Assembly (NCBI GenBank): GCA_012798155.1
Contig: JAAZNR010000781.1
Span: forward strand, 1 to 8,421
Reading direction: 5' to 3'
DNA length: 8,421 nt
Source: Thermogutta sp.
GTDB taxonomy: Bacteria; Planctomycetota; Planctomycetia; Pirellulales; Thermoguttaceae
A model generated the notes under the pieces. The model did not search any database, had not been told where the DNA came from, and was given only the letters and a program-made list of their open reading frames with translations. Below, one piece after another: positions 6,646 to 8,421 of the stretch (the stretch's first letter is position 1; each line of letters begins with the position of its first letter). Position numbers and translations under genes: made by a program.

Positions 6646-6915
6646 CGGCCGGCTGGCTGGGGAGCGCGCCGGGTGGCTGGGGTCGGAGCGGAGCGGAGCC
6701 CCCAGTCGGCCGCCTTCACGGCCGGGTGGCTGGGGGGAAAATAGCCGGGTGGCCGGAAAGCGCGCCGGGTGGCCGGGGAGCGCGCCGGGTGGCTGGGGTC
6801 GCAGCGGAGCGGAGCCCCCAGTCGGCCGCCTTCGCCGCGCGGCCGCCGCCGGCTTACGCCGGCGGTTCGGGTTTCGTATATTTTGCGCAGGAACACCGCC
6901 GGCTCACGCCGGCGG
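6646..6915 (-). repeat. repeat element B, inverted relative of element A
   Basis: Read on the minus strand from 6915, the element has a palindrome (6896-6915, 8-bp arms), a 30-bp AT-richer spacer containing gcgcaaaatatacgaaa, and a second palindrome (6846-6865). The conserved core follows (6826-6787), then several units of about 20-23 bp beginning acccgg, and then a second copy of the core (6710-6671). Element A has the same parts in the same order on the plus strand. The left boundary is uncertain. Confidence 0.75.
6846..6915. repeat. REP-like palindrome doublet
   Basis: Two near-identical palindromes with arms ccgccggc/gccggcgg and loops ttac (6846-6865) or tcac (6896-6915), separated by 30 bp. 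They end 13 bp before the Shine-Dalgarno of the APC permease gene, so the transcript leader could carry strong hairpins if transcription starts upstream of them. Confidence 0.75.
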
Positions 6916-6927
6916 CGACGCAAAACC

Positions 6928-6942
6928 GGGAGGGAACGCAGC
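6928..6942 (+). promoter_or_regulatory. ribosome binding site deciding the APC permease start
   Basis: GGGAGGGA at 6928-6935 lies just before the ATG at 6943 at a normal spacing. The frame is open further upstream to 6769, but that part is the translated repeat element B, so it is not real coding sequence. Confidence 0.75.
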
Positions 6943-8421
6943 ATGGCCCGGCCTTCTAACGGCCAAGCATCCGCCGCCGGGACGACCGCCCCGTCGCCGA
7001 CCGAACCGTTGCACATGGGAGCCGATTCCCAGCCGGGGCGACCGACTCGCCAATTGACGCTCTTCGATTCGGTCTGCATCATCGTGGGGATTATTATCGG
7101 GGCGGGCATCTACCGCACGACTCCCGACATCGCCTCCTTGGTGCCCTCCACGGCCGCCTTGGTCGCGGTCTGGTTGCTGGGAGGGCTTTTGTCGCTACTT
7201 GGGGGACTTTGTTACGCCGAACTGGCAACCACCTATCCCCACGCCGGCGGAGACTACGTATTCTTGACCCGGGCCTACGGCCGCCGCATGGGCTTCCTCT
7301 TCGCCTGGTCGGAGCTTTGGATCGTGCGGCCCGGCTCCATCGGCATGATGGCCTTCATCTTCGCTCAGTACGCCTGCGAACTCCTGCCGGGGTTTTCGCA
7401 GCACTCGCGCGCGGACGAGATGCTCCTGGCCGCGGCCGCCGTAATCGTGCTCACGTTCATCAACGTCCTGGGAATTCGCGAAGGGAAGTGGACCCAAAAT
7501 CTATTGACGGTGCTGAAGGTGCTCAGCCTGGCGTTGATCTTCTTGGTCGGCATGGTCTTGGTGCCGTGGCTGGGCGGAACTCCCAGAGAGACGGTGCAAG
7601 CCCAGATCGCCCCCCCCGATTCCAATTTTCGCTTGGCCATGATCCTCGTCTTGTTCACCTACAGCGGTTGGAATGAGATGGCATACGTGGCGGCGGAGGT
7701 GAAAAATCCCCATCGCAACATCCTCCGCGCCCTGATCCTGGGCACCCTCTCCGTGACCGCCGTCTACGTCCTCGTGACGCTGGCTTTCACCCAGGGGCTG
7801 GGCTTCCTGGGCGTTCGAGCGTCGAAGGCGGTGGCCAGCGATCTGCTGCGGATAGCCTTCGGCGAGTGGGGCGGCAGGGCCATCGCCCTCATCATCTGCG
7901 TTTCCGTGTTAGGCTCCATGAACGGACAAATCCTCACCGGGGCCAGGGTCTACTACGCCATCGGCAGGGACCACCCGATCCTCAGCCCGCTCGCCCACTG
8001 GCACCCCAAACGGAACACCCCGATCCGCTCCCTCTTGATTCAGGCCGCCATATCGCTGGCGCTGATCGCCGCCCTGGGTCAGTACGAAAACGGCTTCATC
8101 AATTTGCTGAACTTCACGACCCCCATCTTTTGGACGTTCTTCGGTCTGGTGGGTTTTTCCTTGTTCGTATTACGGATTCGCGAGCCTGACCGGGATCGGC
8201 CGTATCGGGTCCATCTCTTTCCTCTCGTCCCCCTGATCTTCTGCGCGTCGTGCGCCTTCATGATCTATTCCAGCGTATCGTATGCCGTGGAACACCGCAC
8301 CTATGAGGCGGTCTTGGCGATCGCCGTCCTGGTGATCGGTCTTGCGGTGAGTCTGTTCCTGCGTTCGTGCTCCGGGGGCCCCATCCCCGGCGAAACGCCT
8401 GCCAAGGAGACCGACGCATGA
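6943..8421 (+). CDS. APC-superfamily amino acid permease (AA_permease_2 type)
   Basis: Encodes 492 aa, typical for the family. It should move amino acids or related amines across the inner membrane, coupled to protons or by exchange. About 12 membrane segments can be seen (roughly 43-63, 70-95, 115-145, 160-180, 186-210, 229-253, 262-285, 310-340, 364-382, 390-413, 424-450, 455-475). TM1 carries the unwound substrate-binding stretch G53-A54-G55-I56, and the loop after TM2 has CYAELATTYPHAGGDYVFL. TM6 ends in YSGWNEMAYVAAEVKNPHRN (Y240 onward, E253), and GRDHPILSPLAHWHPKRNTP precedes TM9; all are family hallmarks. The first 36 residues are a hydrophilic, Pro/Ala-rich tail. Overall style resembles the LAT/SteT or basic amino acid/polyamine antiporter branches, but the substrate cannot be told. 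The start is set by a strong Shine-Dalgarno. The stop overlaps a downstream ATG, so it probably heads an operon running out of the window. Confidence 0.93.
   Translation: MARPSNGQASAAGTTAPSPTEPLHMGADSQPGRPTRQLTLFDSVCIIVGIIIGAGIYRTTPDIASLVPSTAALVAVWLLGGLLSLLGGLCYAELATTYPHAGGDYVFLTRAYGRRMGFLFAWSELWIVRPGSIGMMAFIFAQYACELLPGFSQHSRADEMLLAAAAVIVLTFINVLGIREGKWTQNLLTVLKVLSLALIFLVGMVLVPWLGGTPRETVQAQIAPPDSNFRLAMILVLFTYSGWNEMAYVAAEVKNPHRNILRALILGTLSVTAVYVLVTLAFTQGLGFLGVRASKAVASDLLRIAFGEWGGRAIALIICVSVLGSMNGQILTGARVYYAIGRDHPILSPLAHWHPKRNTPIRSLLIQAAISLALIAALGQYENGFINLLNFTTPIFWTFFGLVGFSLFVLRIREPDRDRPYRVHLFPLVPLIFCASCAFMIYSSVSYAVEHRTYEAVLAIAVLVIGLAVSLFLRSCSGGPIPGETPAKETDA
8404..8421 (+). promoter_or_regulatory. 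Shine-Dalgarno and ATGA overlap for a downstream gene
   Basis: AAGGAG at 8404-8409, inside the end of the permease gene, is 8 nt before an ATG at 8418-8420, which overlaps the permease stop TGA at 8419-8421. This is the usual layout of translationally coupled genes. Only the first four bases of the downstream frame are in the window, so its product is unknown. Confidence 0.6.

Larger units (their letters stand above)
6294..6942. other. intergenic region between divergent transporter genes
   Basis: About 650 bases separating the minus-strand binding-protein gene and the plus-strand APC permease gene. It holds a 15-bp tandem repeat and possible promoter (6471-6519), a 6-bp-stem GC hairpin (6520-6525 with 6531-6536) and repeat element B (about 6646-6915). 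A minus-strand frame, 6628-6290 (112 codons, GTG start with gagagggg 10 nt upstream), ends in an ATGA overlap with the binding-protein start. Its sequence has no recognisable domain, so I do not call it a gene. Confidence 0.55.

Overview
This is an 8.4 kb GC-rich bacterial segment, probably from a planctomycete (Planctomycetota, perhaps Pirellulales or a relative). Four things suggest this: an OppA-type binding protein with a long extra insert and a plain N-terminal membrane anchor; long intergenic spaces filled with dispersed GC-rich palindromic repeats; a short secreted low-complexity protein; and a GAF-HD-GYP regulator without a receiver domain. The assignment rests on remembered family style, not on a search.

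Layout from left to right. (1) 158-559, minus strand: a small secreted repeat protein with four NPxW-type motifs, function unknown. (2) 560-1423: a long intergenic region holding GTTAGAA-like motifs, a short 'acgcgaatac' tandem repeat, and repeat element A (about 895-1130). (3) 1424-3157, plus strand: a GAF/HD-GYP protein with an intact metal-binding motif set, a predicted cyclic-di-GMP phosphodiesterase. (4) 3158-3343: a short convergent gap with a hairpin. (5) 3344-4261 and 4320-6293, minus strand: a DppB/OppB-type permease and, upstream of it, an OppA/SBP_bac_5 substrate-binding protein. They form a two-gene peptide-import operon with no second permease and no ATPases in the window. (6) 6294-6942: a long intergenic region with a 15-bp tandem repeat, a possible promoter for the peptide operon, and repeat element B (about 6646-6915), an inverted relative of element A. 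(7) 6943-8421, plus strand: a 12-TM APC-superfamily amino acid permease. Its stop codon overlaps an ATG that has a strong Shine-Dalgarno, so another gene very likely begins at the right edge.

Functional reading. The clear metabolic theme is uptake of peptides (binding protein and permease) and amino acids (APC permease), beside a cyclic-di-GMP turnover regulator. There is no sequence evidence that the regulator controls the transporters; they are only neighbours. The most unusual features are the pair of modular palindromic/tandem repeat elements in opposite orientation around the regulator and peptide operon, the incomplete peptide transporter, and the NPxW secreted protein. I saw no CRISPR array, tRNA, rRNA, transposase or recognisable defence system.
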